Shown in pieces: positions 1 to 5,590 of a DNA stretch of 6,298 nucleotides. The notes under the pieces were generated by a model. That model saw only the letters and a list, made by a program, of their open reading frames with translations, did no database searches and had not been told where the DNA came from. Every line of letters begins with the position of its first letter. Position 1 is the stretch's first letter. The position numbers and the translations under genes were made by a program. The DNA is from JAEHDI01 sp035455185 (GTDB taxonomy: Bacteria > Acidobacteriota > Terriglobia > Bryobacterales > Bryobacteraceae): positions 1-6,298 of the forward strand of contig DATIFQ010000196.1 of the NCBI GenBank assembly GCA_035455185.1. The letters run 5' to 3'.

Positions 1-1077
1 CTGAGCATGCAGATGGGCGTGGCCGTCGACCGGATTGACGCGCCTTTCGGCGCGGAACTCGAGCTTCAGAACGAGATCGCAATTCCGCCGCCGTCTTTGG
101 ATCATCGGGAGAACTCCTCTTTTGTCGCTACTGCCGAGCTGCTCGCCGAGGGGAAACGCGTCCGCTGGGGATCGAAAGGTGAGATTCATGTCGAATCGAC
201 GGCCGGCACCGCCGAGTTTGAGAAGGCTGCCTGGGAGTTGCGGTGGCCGAGAGTCGCTCTTTATGAGCCATGGACGGCCAACATCGACACTGGCTGGACA
301 CAGTGGCTGCTGGACTCTTACCGGATCCCTTACACAGTCCTCCACAACGGAGATGTCGCCGCGAAGGACCTGCGTGCGCGATTCGACGCAATCATCCTAG
401 CAAGTCAGAGCGCGTCGTCCATTCTGAACGGCGAACGGTTCGGGGAGGCCTCCTCGGGGCGGGAGATCGAGGACCGGGCGTCGCCCGAGGTGAAGACCGC
501 GCAGCGTCCGGAGTACACTGGCGGCATCGGTCCGCGGGGGCTGGCTGCGCTGGACGACTTTGCCCGTGATGGTGGGACCCTGATCGCACTGGACGACGCT
601 GCCGATCTGCCGGTTCAGTTCTTCCCGCTGTCCGTGCGCAACGTCGCCCAAGGGTCCGGAGACACCGTGCGATTCGAATGCCCCGGGTCGCTGCTGCGGA
701 TCACCGTCGACCGTTCAAATCCGATCGCCTTCGGCATGCCTGAGGAGGCGGTCGCATTCTCCACCGGGGGGCACGCCTATGAAATCCCCCTGCTGGCGGA
801 GTTCAACAAGGGCGAGCGCGAGATTCGCTCCGTGGCCCGTTACGCGAAAACCAATGTGCTGGCGAGCGGCTGGGTCTCCGGGGAGAAAACCGTCCAGGGA
901 AAGCACGTCCTTCTTGATGCCCGGCACGGCCGCGGCCGCGTGGTGGTGTTCGGTTTCCGCCCGCAGTTCCGCGGGCAGCCATTCGGGACGTTCAAGCTGC
1001 TGCTCAACGCGATCTATCTGGCTTCGGCACGACCGCTGTCCGGCGCGGAGGGGCCGTCTGGTCAGAGCGGCCGTTAG
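1..1077 (+). CDS. M14-family zinc carboxypeptidase-like protein, C-terminal part (5' end outside window)
   Basis: The reading frame is open from the first base and ends at TAG 1075-1077, so 358 residues are visible and the true start lies to the left. The first residues (LSMQMGVAVDRIDAPFG) look like the region that follows the catalytic domain in large bacterial M14 carboxypeptidase-like proteins, so the zinc-binding His/Glu/His residues should lie outside the window. From about residue 83 a segment beginning VALYEPWTANIDTGW, then WLLDSYRIPYTVLH and ARFDAIIL, resembles the class I glutamine amidotransferase-like domain that ends this family. A PEYTGGIG motif followed by an aspartate-rich GGTLIALDDA strand supports this. 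Known members are usually exported, but the signal peptide cannot be seen here. About 20 extra residues (roughly 146-168, rich in Glu and Arg) seem inserted before PEYTGGIG compared with what I remember of the family. The gene converges on the beta-helix gene. The family call is fairly sure; activity and substrate are unknown. Confidence 0.8.
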   Translation: MSMQMGVAVDRIDAPFGAELELQNEIAIPPPSLDHRENSSFVATAELLAEGKRVRWGSKGEIHVESTAGTAEFEKAAWELRWPRVALYEPWTANIDTGWTQWLLDSYRIPYTVLHNGDVAAKDLRARFDAIILASQSASSILNGERFGEASSGREIEDRASPEVKTAQRPEYTGGIGPRGLAALDDFARDGGTLIALDDAADLPVQFFPLSVRNVAQGSGDTVRFECPGSLLRITVDRSNPIAFGMPEEAVAFSTGGHAYEIPLLAEFNKGEREIRSVARYAKTNVLASGWVSGEKTVQGKHVLLDARHGRGRVVVFGFRPQFRGQPFGTFKLLLNAIYLASARPLSGAEGPSGQSGR

Positions 1078-2999
1078 TTGTCTGTTCGCAGTCCGTTGCG
1101 CGGGCCATAGACCGGCGCCGGCCTCCCGATCTCCAGGGCTCCGAGATCTGGCGCCAAGCCGGCATAGCCGTCGTTGACGTTTGGAAGCCTGACACCTGCA
1201 TCTACCGCCTTGCCGCCGGCCCTGAGTCGAAAGTCGAGTTCCTTGCCTAAATAGATGGCGTGCGGCTGTGCCGGGTCAGCGGGTTTCAGACTCTCGAAGG
1301 CGTCATAGTCGACTTCGAGGCCGTGTACCTCGTGGCCTGTTGTGTCCCGCAGTTCGGCAAGCGTACGGAACGCCTGAAATTCCTTGCGGTCGAGGTCATA
1401 ATCCCGCAACGATCCTTTCGCCGGGGACTTCCAGAAGTACTGCTTCTCTGCGTTCCGATTCGGACGGTACCCGTTGTAGTCGTAGGTCGAGTACGAGGTC
1501 GCGTTCGGGAATCGGAAGATTTCGCGCCCTGGCGCATCGGCCCCGAGAAAAAGATTGTTGCGGAAATGCGCGTTCGAGAAGGGCTCGCCGTTCCGGCTTT
1601 CCGCGATGATCGTGTTGTGATAGACAAGCAGCCCGGCAGGTTTCACCTTGAACTTGAACGCCATGCCCCACGGCACGTGATAGAGCACGTTGCGGATGTA
1701 ATATGCCGGTCCGCCGAACACCGGTTGGGCGCTCAGCCCGCACTGCGCGGCATTTACACCGCGATTCCGCATGATCCGGATATTGTGGGCTCCGCCGTCC
1801 GCCTCGATGAAGTCGTCTGCCATCAGGTGAATGTCGTTGTTGTAGATGTCAATCGCCACCGGCTTTTCATCCGGGTCGGGCGAACCGTGGGTGCAGACGT
1901 CGATCCCGTCGTGGAAGTAGGCGATGAAGTTGTGACAGATGACATGACCTGAGCCGTAAACCTTCACCGCGTTGTAGCTGTTCAGCCGGTTGGCGCCGTA
2001 GATCCCCGGATCGAACCAGCCCAGCAGCCGGTAACGGTCGTCACGGCCGATGATGACGTTGTCGGCAATGTAGTAGTCGCGCGAGCCGGCCCACTGCGTG
2101 GTGACAGCAATTCCGACGTTCTCTATCCGGCAGTTGCGGACGGTCAAACCTTTCGATCCAGTGATATCCTTCATCCCGGCGAAAAACGCGATGTCGGTAT
2201 TGCGGACGGTCAGACCCTCGAAGATGTGATAGTCGGCGGCGCTGACCTCAAAGAGCCGGTGGCATCCATCGCCGTCGAAAATCACTTCGCCGTCGCCGGC
2301 GGCACGGATGACAATTGGCCTCTCGGACGTGCCCCTGGCGGTGAGGTAATACGTTCCGTCGAATGTCAGACCGAGAGGGTGCGCGTACTCCAAACGGTCT
2401 CCACGATAGAGCCCGGCGTGAACGAGGATGATGTCGCCCGGTTTCACTTTGCGCTCACCGACGATGGCCCAGTCGCCGCCGCCCGCGCCCTGGTATGCCT
2501 TCATCAGACCGGTGAACGCGGGCTCCTCTTTCTTTCCTTTCCAGTTCGGAGGATATACGTGGAGAACCCGCCCGTCCGCAGCGGCCTTTGGCTCCCCTCT
2601 CGTTCGGACCTTGGCCGTCTGTACCGTGCCACCCGTGACTCCGTCGGGATCGCGCATCTCCAGGCGGCATTCGTACTCGGTATCCGGTTCCAGGTCGAGG
2701 ATACTGCCGGCGAACATTTGCGGCGTTGTGTAGTCGAGGTAGACGGTGGGGTTGAGGATTCGTTCGCCGCCGATGCGAAGCAAAGGCAGCGCGTCGAACC
2801 ACTCGATCGCACCAGCTTTACGGTAACGGACTTCCACGGTGGCGTTGCGGTTGTCGTCTCCGGAGATGTACCACTCGAAGCCCAGGCAGATCAGCGTCGG
2901 CGGCTCGACGACGAAGCGCCCGGCGCTGACTGCGTTCCCGGCGCGCAGTGTCGAGATAGTCAGGAGGATGGGGAACAAGAGGAAGGCAATACGTCGCAT
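1074..2999 (-). CDS. Secreted right-handed parallel beta-helix repeat protein with N-terminal Fn3-like domain
   Basis: This 641-residue protein begins with a classical signal peptide: MRRIAFLLF, a hydrophobic core to about residue 18, and a probable cut near residues 20-26 (LRA or VSA). Residues about 30-135 form a beta-rich Fn3-like domain, with FEWYISGDDN, VEVRYRKAG and LEPDTEYECRLEMRDPDG strands. From about 175 to 485 comes a beta-helix, shown by repeated short strands with Asn turns (LTVRNTDI, LTVRNCRIENV, YYIADNVIIG, DIYNNDIHL, IRIMRNRGV, LVYHNTIIAES, FRNNLFLG). The C-terminus has the APDLGALEIG ending common in such proteins. These folds occur in polysaccharide lyases and glycoside hydrolases, so extracellular or periplasmic glycan binding or cleavage is inferred; I cannot assign catalytic residues or a substrate. 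No Shine-Dalgarno sequence precedes ATG 2999, but a TATAAT box lies 9 nt away, so the mRNA is probably leaderless. The stop TAA (1076-1074) overlaps the stop of the convergent M14 gene. Confidence 0.85.
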   Translation of the reverse strand: MRRIAFLLFPILLTISTLRAGNAVSAGRFVVEPPTLICLGFEWYISGDDNRNATVEVRYRKAGAIEWFDALPLLRIGGERILNPTVYLDYTTPQMFAGSILDLEPDTEYECRLEMRDPDGVTGGTVQTAKVRTRGEPKAAADGRVLHVYPPNWKGKKEEPAFTGLMKAYQGAGGGDWAIVGERKVKPGDIILVHAGLYRGDRLEYAHPLGLTFDGTYYLTARGTSERPIVIRAAGDGEVIFDGDGCHRLFEVSAADYHIFEGLTVRNTDIAFFAGMKDITGSKGLTVRNCRIENVGIAVTTQWAGSRDYYIADNVIIGRDDRYRLLGWFDPGIYGANRLNSYNAVKVYGSGHVICHNFIAYFHDGIDVCTHGSPDPDEKPVAIDIYNNDIHLMADDFIEADGGAHNIRIMRNRGVNAAQCGLSAQPVFGGPAYYIRNVLYHVPWGMAFKFKVKPAGLLVYHNTIIAESRNGEPFSNAHFRNNLFLGADAPGREIFRFPNATSYSTYDYNGYRPNRNAEKQYFWKSPAKGSLRDYDLDRKEFQAFRTLAELRDTTGHEVHGLEVDYDAFESLKPADPAQPHAIYLGKELDFRLRAGGKAVDAGVRLPNVNDGYAGLAPDLGALEIGRPAPVYGPRNGLRTDN

Positions 3000-3008
3000 G
3001 GCGGGGCA

Positions 3009-3036
3009 ATTATACCCCGATGGCGGTCACCGCCAA
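3009..3036 (-). promoter_or_regulatory. Sigma-70-type promoter of the beta-helix gene, leaderless arrangement
   Basis: On the minus strand TTGGCG (3036-3031) is followed, after a 16-bp spacer, by a perfect TATAAT (3014-3009). Transcription would start near 3002, only 2-4 nt before ATG 2999, and no ribosome binding site is present. The promoter lies in the 54-bp gap after the deacylase gene, so the beta-helix gene can be transcribed independently of it. Confidence 0.65.
3022..3034. promoter_or_regulatory. Perfect 13-bp palindrome inside the beta-helix promoter, candidate operator
   Basis: GGCGGTCACCGCC has two 6-bp arms around a single central base. It overlaps the last bases of the -35 element and the first half of the spacer, where a bound repressor would block RNA polymerase. 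It could instead form a short hairpin in RNA reading out of the deacylase gene, but no U-run follows, so a terminator is less likely. No regulator is identified. Confidence 0.3.
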
Positions 3037-3053
3037 CGCCCGATGGACCGTTG

Positions 3054-3521
3054 CTACGGCCCGATCGAGAACGATCCGAGCTTCGGCTGAACCAGACGCT
3101 CGAAGTCTGGGTACGGCATCCGGATCAGTTCGCTGTGGGTGCCCGCATTGAAAGCGATTTCATCGTCGTCCGAGAGGCTCTGAGCGGCGAACACCGGCAA
3201 TCCGTAAAGGTTCCCGAAGGGAGGCATGGCGCCGGTTTCGCAGTCCGGAAACATGGACTTGAACGCGGACTCTGTGGAGAGTTCTGCTTTTCTGGCTCCG
3301 GCCGCCGCCTCGAGGAGTCGGAGATCCACTTTGTGAGAACCTGGGACTACCGCCATGGCGAGATTCCCATCGAGCTTCACCATCACGGTCTTGGCAAGAT
3401 CTTTGCCCGGAATGTGAGCGAGGGCAGCTATCTCCTGGCTGGTGTAAGCGACGGAGTGCGTGATGCAGACGTACTTGACGCCATGGGCATCTAGGAATTC
3501 CTTCAGTTTTCTGGACGGCAC
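3054..3521 (-). CDS. YbaK/ProX-type aminoacyl-tRNA deacylase
   Basis: This 155-residue protein matches the single-domain editing family related to the insertion domain of bacterial prolyl-tRNA synthetase. Such enzymes hydrolyse mischarged aminoacyl-tRNA in the cytoplasm. The conserved blocks are visible: THSVAYTSQEIA (21-32), HIPGKDLAKTVMVK (36-49) with the lysine of the catalytic region at K44, VVPGSHKVDL (58-67), and the glycine-rich loop GAMPPFGN (97-104). The usual FNAGTH block lies near the C-terminus, and the length is normal. I chose GTG 3521 because AAAGGAGG (3534-3527) lies 5 nt upstream and the resulting MPSRKLKEFLDAHGVKY matches the usual start. A GTG at 3527 would sit inside that ribosome binding site. 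Which tRNA or amino acid is edited cannot be read from the sequence. The beta-helix gene follows on the same strand but has its own promoter, so I infer no functional link. Confidence 0.9.
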   Translation of the reverse strand: MPSRKLKEFLDAHGVKYVCITHSVAYTSQEIAALAHIPGKDLAKTVMVKLDGNLAMAVVPGSHKVDLRLLEAAAGARKAELSTESAFKSMFPDCETGAMPPFGNLYGLPVFAAQSLSDDDEIAFNAGTHSELIRMPYPDFERLVQPKLGSFSIGP

Positions 3522-3525
3522 GAGC

Positions 3526-3534
3526 ACCTCCTTT
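3526..3534 (-). promoter_or_regulatory. Strong ribosome binding site deciding the deacylase start
   Basis: The minus strand reads AAAGGAGGT. GGAGG is 5 nt from GTG 3521, whereas the alternative GTG at 3527 overlaps the site itself, so translation should begin at 3521. Confidence 0.75.
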
Positions 3535-3542
3535 GAGACGTT

Positions 3543-3551
3543 TCTATATTA
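3543..3551 (-). promoter_or_regulatory. Possible -10 region for the deacylase gene
   Basis: The minus strand contains TAATATAGA, which offers TAATAT or TATAGA as a -10 box about 22-30 nt before GTG 3521. Transcription from here would give a leader just long enough to hold the ribosome binding site. I see no good -35 at normal spacing; TTGCAC (3568-3563) is too close. The same AT-rich patch reads TATATT on the plus strand. Confidence 0.3.
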
Positions 3552-3567
3552 CGCTGGAAAGGGTGCA

Positions 3568-3696
3568 ATGACGTCCGCTTTTTCGAGCGGCACCGAGGAG
3601 GGAAGGGGAACAGTTACGGGGTATGTGTTGGACTTGGTACGGGACGTAATAGTACTGGCCTACCCTTTCAAGCTGGCCGGTGAGGCCTTACAATAA
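3568..3696 (+). CDS. Doubtful 42-residue small open frame in the divergent intergenic region
   Basis: ATG 3568 opens a frame of 42 codons ending at TAA 3694-3696, with GGAAAGGG (3556-3563) 4 nt upstream as a possible ribosome binding site. The predicted peptide has a fairly hydrophobic second half (TGYVLDLVRDVIVLAYPF). It ends 31 nt before the membrane-protein gene, so it could be a leader peptide or a small membrane protein. Its third-codon-position GC looks lower than in the neighbours, and I recognise no family. The frame also stays open upstream, antisense to the deacylase gene, which suggests chance. It may well not be a gene. Confidence 0.2.
   Translation: MTSAFSSGTEEGRGTVTGYVLDLVRDVIVLAYPFKLAGEALQ
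3666..3694 (+). promoter_or_regulatory. Probable promoter of the small membrane-anchored protein gene
   Basis: TTTCAA (3666-3671) and TACAAT (3689-3694) are separated by 17 bp. A start near 3701 would leave a leader of about 27 nt that includes the GGAGGAGG site at 3715-3722. The -10 is good and the -35 is weak. A GGCC-GGTGA-GGCC inverted repeat lies in the spacer. Confidence 0.45.
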
Positions 3697-3727
3697 TCGT
3701 ACGCACGCTGCGTCGGAGGAGGCGTTC

Positions 3728-4222
3728 ATGCGAAATATGGGAGCAGTGCTTGCCGTGGCGCTCTTGCTGCTGGTCGGGCTGGTTGTGTTTCTTTTCTACG
3801 GCCCGATGAGTGAGAAGCCTGGCATGCGCGAGGTAACGGCGGACGCATCGGAACCCGGACCCACCGCACCCCAGGTGAAGGGACCGGTGGCGGCCAAGGC
3901 AAGGCGTTCACGCGAATCACCCGCATCCGAACCGGAGACCGTGGAGATGGCCGCCGCGAACACTCCGCAGACTCCGTTGCCGGCTGTCTCGGCGCCTTCC
4001 TCGCGCGCCGGCAGGAGGTTTCCCACCGCGGCCGACATCCCCATTGGAATGGAGCGCCACCGGTTGCAGACCGGCTTCGGAAAACCCAACATGCGGACAA
4101 CGGTTGTCGAAGGCGGACGGTTGCTGGAAACTTTCGTCTACCTCCAGGCGGAGCCCGACGTCGCCACATTCGTGCTTCTCAGGAACGGAAAAGTAGTTTC
4201 GGCCAACACCACGATCTATTAA
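3728..4222 (+). CDS. Membrane-anchored hypothetical protein with proline-rich linker and BamE-like C-terminal domain
   Basis: I do not recognise a named family for this 164-residue protein. One hydrophobic helix (about 5-23, GAVLAVALLLLVGLVVFLF) should anchor it in the inner membrane with the rest outside the cytoplasm. Residues about 28-98 are a low-complexity linker rich in Pro, Ala, Glu and Ser. The last 65 residues look like a folded domain: IGMERHRLQTGFGKPNMRTT, then GGRLLETFVYL, then ATFVLLRNGKVVSANTTIY. A helix plus a G-P turn followed by beta strands and an NGKV turn recalls the small BamE/SmpA-type fold, but this is only a pattern-level inference. ATG 3728 is chosen because GGAGGAGG (3715-3722) is 5 nt upstream and the hydrophobic segment follows at once; an upstream in-frame GTG at 3680 lies inside the probable promoter. 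The PerR-like gene follows on the same strand after 84 bp and has its own promoter element, so co-transcription is uncertain. Confidence 0.7.
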   Translation: MRNMGAVLAVALLLLVGLVVFLFYGPMSEKPGMREVTADASEPGPTAPQVKGPVAAKARRSRESPASEPETVEMAAANTPQTPLPAVSAPSSRAGRRFPTAADIPIGMERHRLQTGFGKPNMRTTVVEGGRLLETFVYLQAEPDVATFVLLRNGKVVSANTTIY

Positions 4223-4266
4223 GGCACCGCGGCACTTCGCGACCTTCCACGCCTGAGGCGCACGTA

Positions 4267-4295
4267 TTGACAAGTTCTTTCCTGAGAATTACTCT
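4267..4295 (+). promoter_or_regulatory. Candidate promoter of the PerR-like gene, with an imperfect inverted repeat at the -10
   Basis: A perfect TTGACA (4267-4272) is followed after 17 bp by the weak -10 TACTCT (4290-4295). GAGAATTACTC (4284-4294) is an imperfect palindrome over the -10 and could be an autoregulatory site, though it does not match a PerR box well. The predicted start, near 4302, would fall inside or just after the ribosome binding site at 4298-4301, so the true -10 may differ. Confidence 0.4.
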
Positions 4296-4306
4296 ACGGA
4301 GTGGTG

Positions 4307-4732
4307 ATGTCCCCGGACCGATCAGAGATTCTGGAAGCGTTTAAGCACAGTGGCTTGCGTTGCACGTCGCAGCGATACGCGATTTTTGACTACCTGGTCC
4401 GGCACCCCGTACATCCCAGCGCCGAACAAGTCTACGCCGCCGTGAATCGAAAAGACCCGCGCGCGTCTCTAGCTACGGTCTACAAAGCGCTACACGCTCT
4501 GGCGGAGGCGGGCCTGATCCGGGAGTTGACTCTCGACGGGAACGCGATCCGGTTTGAAGCAGCCACAACCCGCCATCATCATTTCATCTGCCGGGCTTGC
4601 GGCCGCGTCGAGGATGTCGATTGGTTCGAACTCCCCCAGTTCTCGTGTCAGGTGTGCATCGGAGCGCGAAAACTTGAGGGATATGATCTCGTCCTCCACG
4701 GTCTCTGCGAGACCTGTTCCTCGGCCGCGTGA
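4307..4732 (+). CDS. Fur-family transcriptional regulator, PerR-like
   Basis: This 141-residue protein has the two-domain Fur layout: an N-terminal winged helix (about 5-80, with the recognition-helix region ASLATVYKALHALAEAGLI) and a C-terminal dimerisation and metal domain. Aligned by eye to Bacillus subtilis PerR, the regulatory metal ligands are H36, E84 (Asp in PerR), H90, H92 and D103. The structural zinc cysteines are C95/C98 and C134/C137. The aspartate at the position of PerR D104 favours a peroxide sensor, in which Fe-catalysed oxidation of a histidine releases DNA, over an iron-responsive Fur. An additional CQVC pair (C114/C117) lies in the loop between the two zinc pairs and is not usual as far as I recall. 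ATG 4307 is chosen because GGAG (4298-4301) lies 5 nt upstream; two GTG codons just before it share the frame. No typical PerR target (katG, ahpC, rubrerythrin) is in the window, so the regulon is unknown. The Fur family is certain; the PerR subtype is likely. Confidence 0.9.
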   Translation: MSPDRSEILEAFKHSGLRCTSQRYAIFDYLVRHPVHPSAEQVYAAVNRKDPRASLATVYKALHALAEAGLIRELTLDGNAIRFEAATTRHHHFICRACGRVEDVDWFELPQFSCQVCIGARKLEGYDLVLHGLCETCSSAA

Positions 4733-4743
4733 GCGGTGTCCGG

Positions 4744-5580
4744 TCACTTTGCCGCGACGACGGGATTGCGTAGGACTCCGATACCCGCGATCTCGACTTC
4801 CAGAACGTCCCCAGGCAGGAGCTTCGACGTGGTGCCTGGAGTGCCGGTGTAGATCACGTCTCCCGGCATCAGCGTGACGTAGGCGCTGATCCAGCTTATG
4901 ACCCGCGCCGGATCGAAGAGCAAGTCGGAGGTGGACTGCTGCTGGACCACCTTCCCGTTGACGCGCGTCTGCAATAGCCGGCCGGTTCCCTCGATTCCCC
5001 GGACGATGGCCGGCCCCAGCGGTGCAAATGTGTCGGCTCCCTTCGCGCGCCACCACTGCATATCTTTGTCCGGCCCGCCCTGCCAGTCCCGCTCGCTGAC
5101 GTCGACGCCACAGGTGTATCCGAAAATCGCCTCGCGAGCCTCATCCGGACCGGCGTTTTTGACCCGGCGGCCGATGACGACGACCAGCTCACCTTCGTAG
5201 TGAACGTTATTGGCTCCACGCGGGATTTCGATCGGATCGCCCGGATTCTGGAGTGCGCTCACCGGCTTGTAGAAAATCTCGGGCCGGGTTGGCGGTGTGA
5301 GGTCACCGATGTGACTCTTGTAGTTTCGCCCGACCGCCAGGATCTTCGGCGGCTCACACGGGTACAACAGCTTCACATCAGCCAGCCGGTGGGTTGTGCC
5401 GGTTTCCTTGGGCGCTCCGAACAGCGGGCCACGAATCTCCCGGATTGTCTCGCCGTCGAGGATTCCGTACGCCGTCGTGGAACCCTTCTGGAACCGCACG
5501 TATTTCGTCATTCCCGGTTTTGTCTGGGCATTCAGCATGGCTGCCGTCATGGCAAGAAACTCCCTGCGCGTATTGTGCAT
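4744..5580 (-). CDS. Fumarylacetoacetate hydrolase (FAH) family protein with Tat-like N-terminal leader
   Basis: This 278-residue enzyme has the whole FAH-family core: ILAVGRNYKSH (80-90), EIFYKPVSAL (101-110), HYEGELVVVIG (127-137), YTCGVDVSERDWQ (155-167), AKGADTFAPLGP (179-190) and YTGTPGTTSKLLPGD near the end. E129, E131 and D160 are the expected divalent-metal ligands. Family members cleave or isomerise oxo-acids, for example fumarylacetoacetate, homoprotocatechuate-pathway intermediates and diketo-deoxy sugar acids; the exact substrate cannot be told. ATG 5580 is supported by GAGGAA (5592-5587), 6 nt upstream. It adds a 23-residue leader with TRREFLA (4-10), a twin-arginine motif, and a short hydrophobic stretch before the usual family start (MTKYVRF, M24). 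M24 lacks a ribosome binding site. The gene follows the Gfo/Idh/MocA gene by 10 bp, and its ribosome binding site overlaps that gene's stop codon, so the two are very probably one operon. It converges on the PerR-like gene with an 11-bp gap. Confidence 0.9.
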   Translation of the reverse strand: MHNTRREFLAMTAAMLNAQTKPGMTKYVRFQKGSTTAYGILDGETIREIRGPLFGAPKETGTTHRLADVKLLYPCEPPKILAVGRNYKSHIGDLTPPTRPEIFYKPVSALQNPGDPIEIPRGANNVHYEGELVVVIGRRVKNAGPDEAREAIFGYTCGVDVSERDWQGGPDKDMQWWRAKGADTFAPLGPAIVRGIEGTGRLLQTRVNGKVVQQQSTSDLLFDPARVISWISAYVTLMPGDVIYTGTPGTTSKLLPGDVLEVEIAGIGVLRNPVVAAK

Positions 5581-5590
5581 TGCCGATTCC

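Noticed and set aside
1260..1952. Open frame of 230 codons on the plus strand
   Set aside because: It lies wholly antisense to the beta-helix repeats. The Val/Arg-rich translation looks like complementary-strand shadow, with no motif.
2226..3494. Open frame of 422 codons on the plus strand
   Set aside because: It runs antisense through both the beta-helix and deacylase genes, which have clear domain motifs. It shows no domain and is a by-product of GC-rich codon use.
3575..3590. CCGCT-TTTTCG-AGCGG inverted repeat in the divergent intergenic region
   Set aside because: Five-bp arms are easily found by chance in GC-rich DNA, and it is not placed at a promoter or gene end in a way that suggests a role.
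3615..3643. Direct repeat TACGGG at 3615 and 3638
   Set aside because: There are only two 6-bp copies, without further extension or a third copy, which fits chance.
3680..3727. GTG start 16 codons upstream for the membrane-anchored protein
   Set aside because: It lies inside the probable promoter and lacks a good ribosome binding site. ATG 3728 has GGAGGAGG at 5 nt and begins the hydrophobic anchor.
4250..4260. CGCC-TGA-GGCG hairpin after the membrane-protein gene, considered as a terminator
   Set aside because: The stem has only 4 bp and no T-run follows directly.
4736..4747. Near-palindrome GTGTCCGGTCAC between the convergent PerR and FAH genes
   Set aside because: It is short, has one mismatched pair and no T-run, so it is not a credible terminator.
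4490..5056. Open frame of 188 codons on the minus strand
   Set aside because: It overlaps the 3' end of the PerR-like gene on the opposite strand and the FAH gene in another frame. The Arg-rich translation resembles no family.
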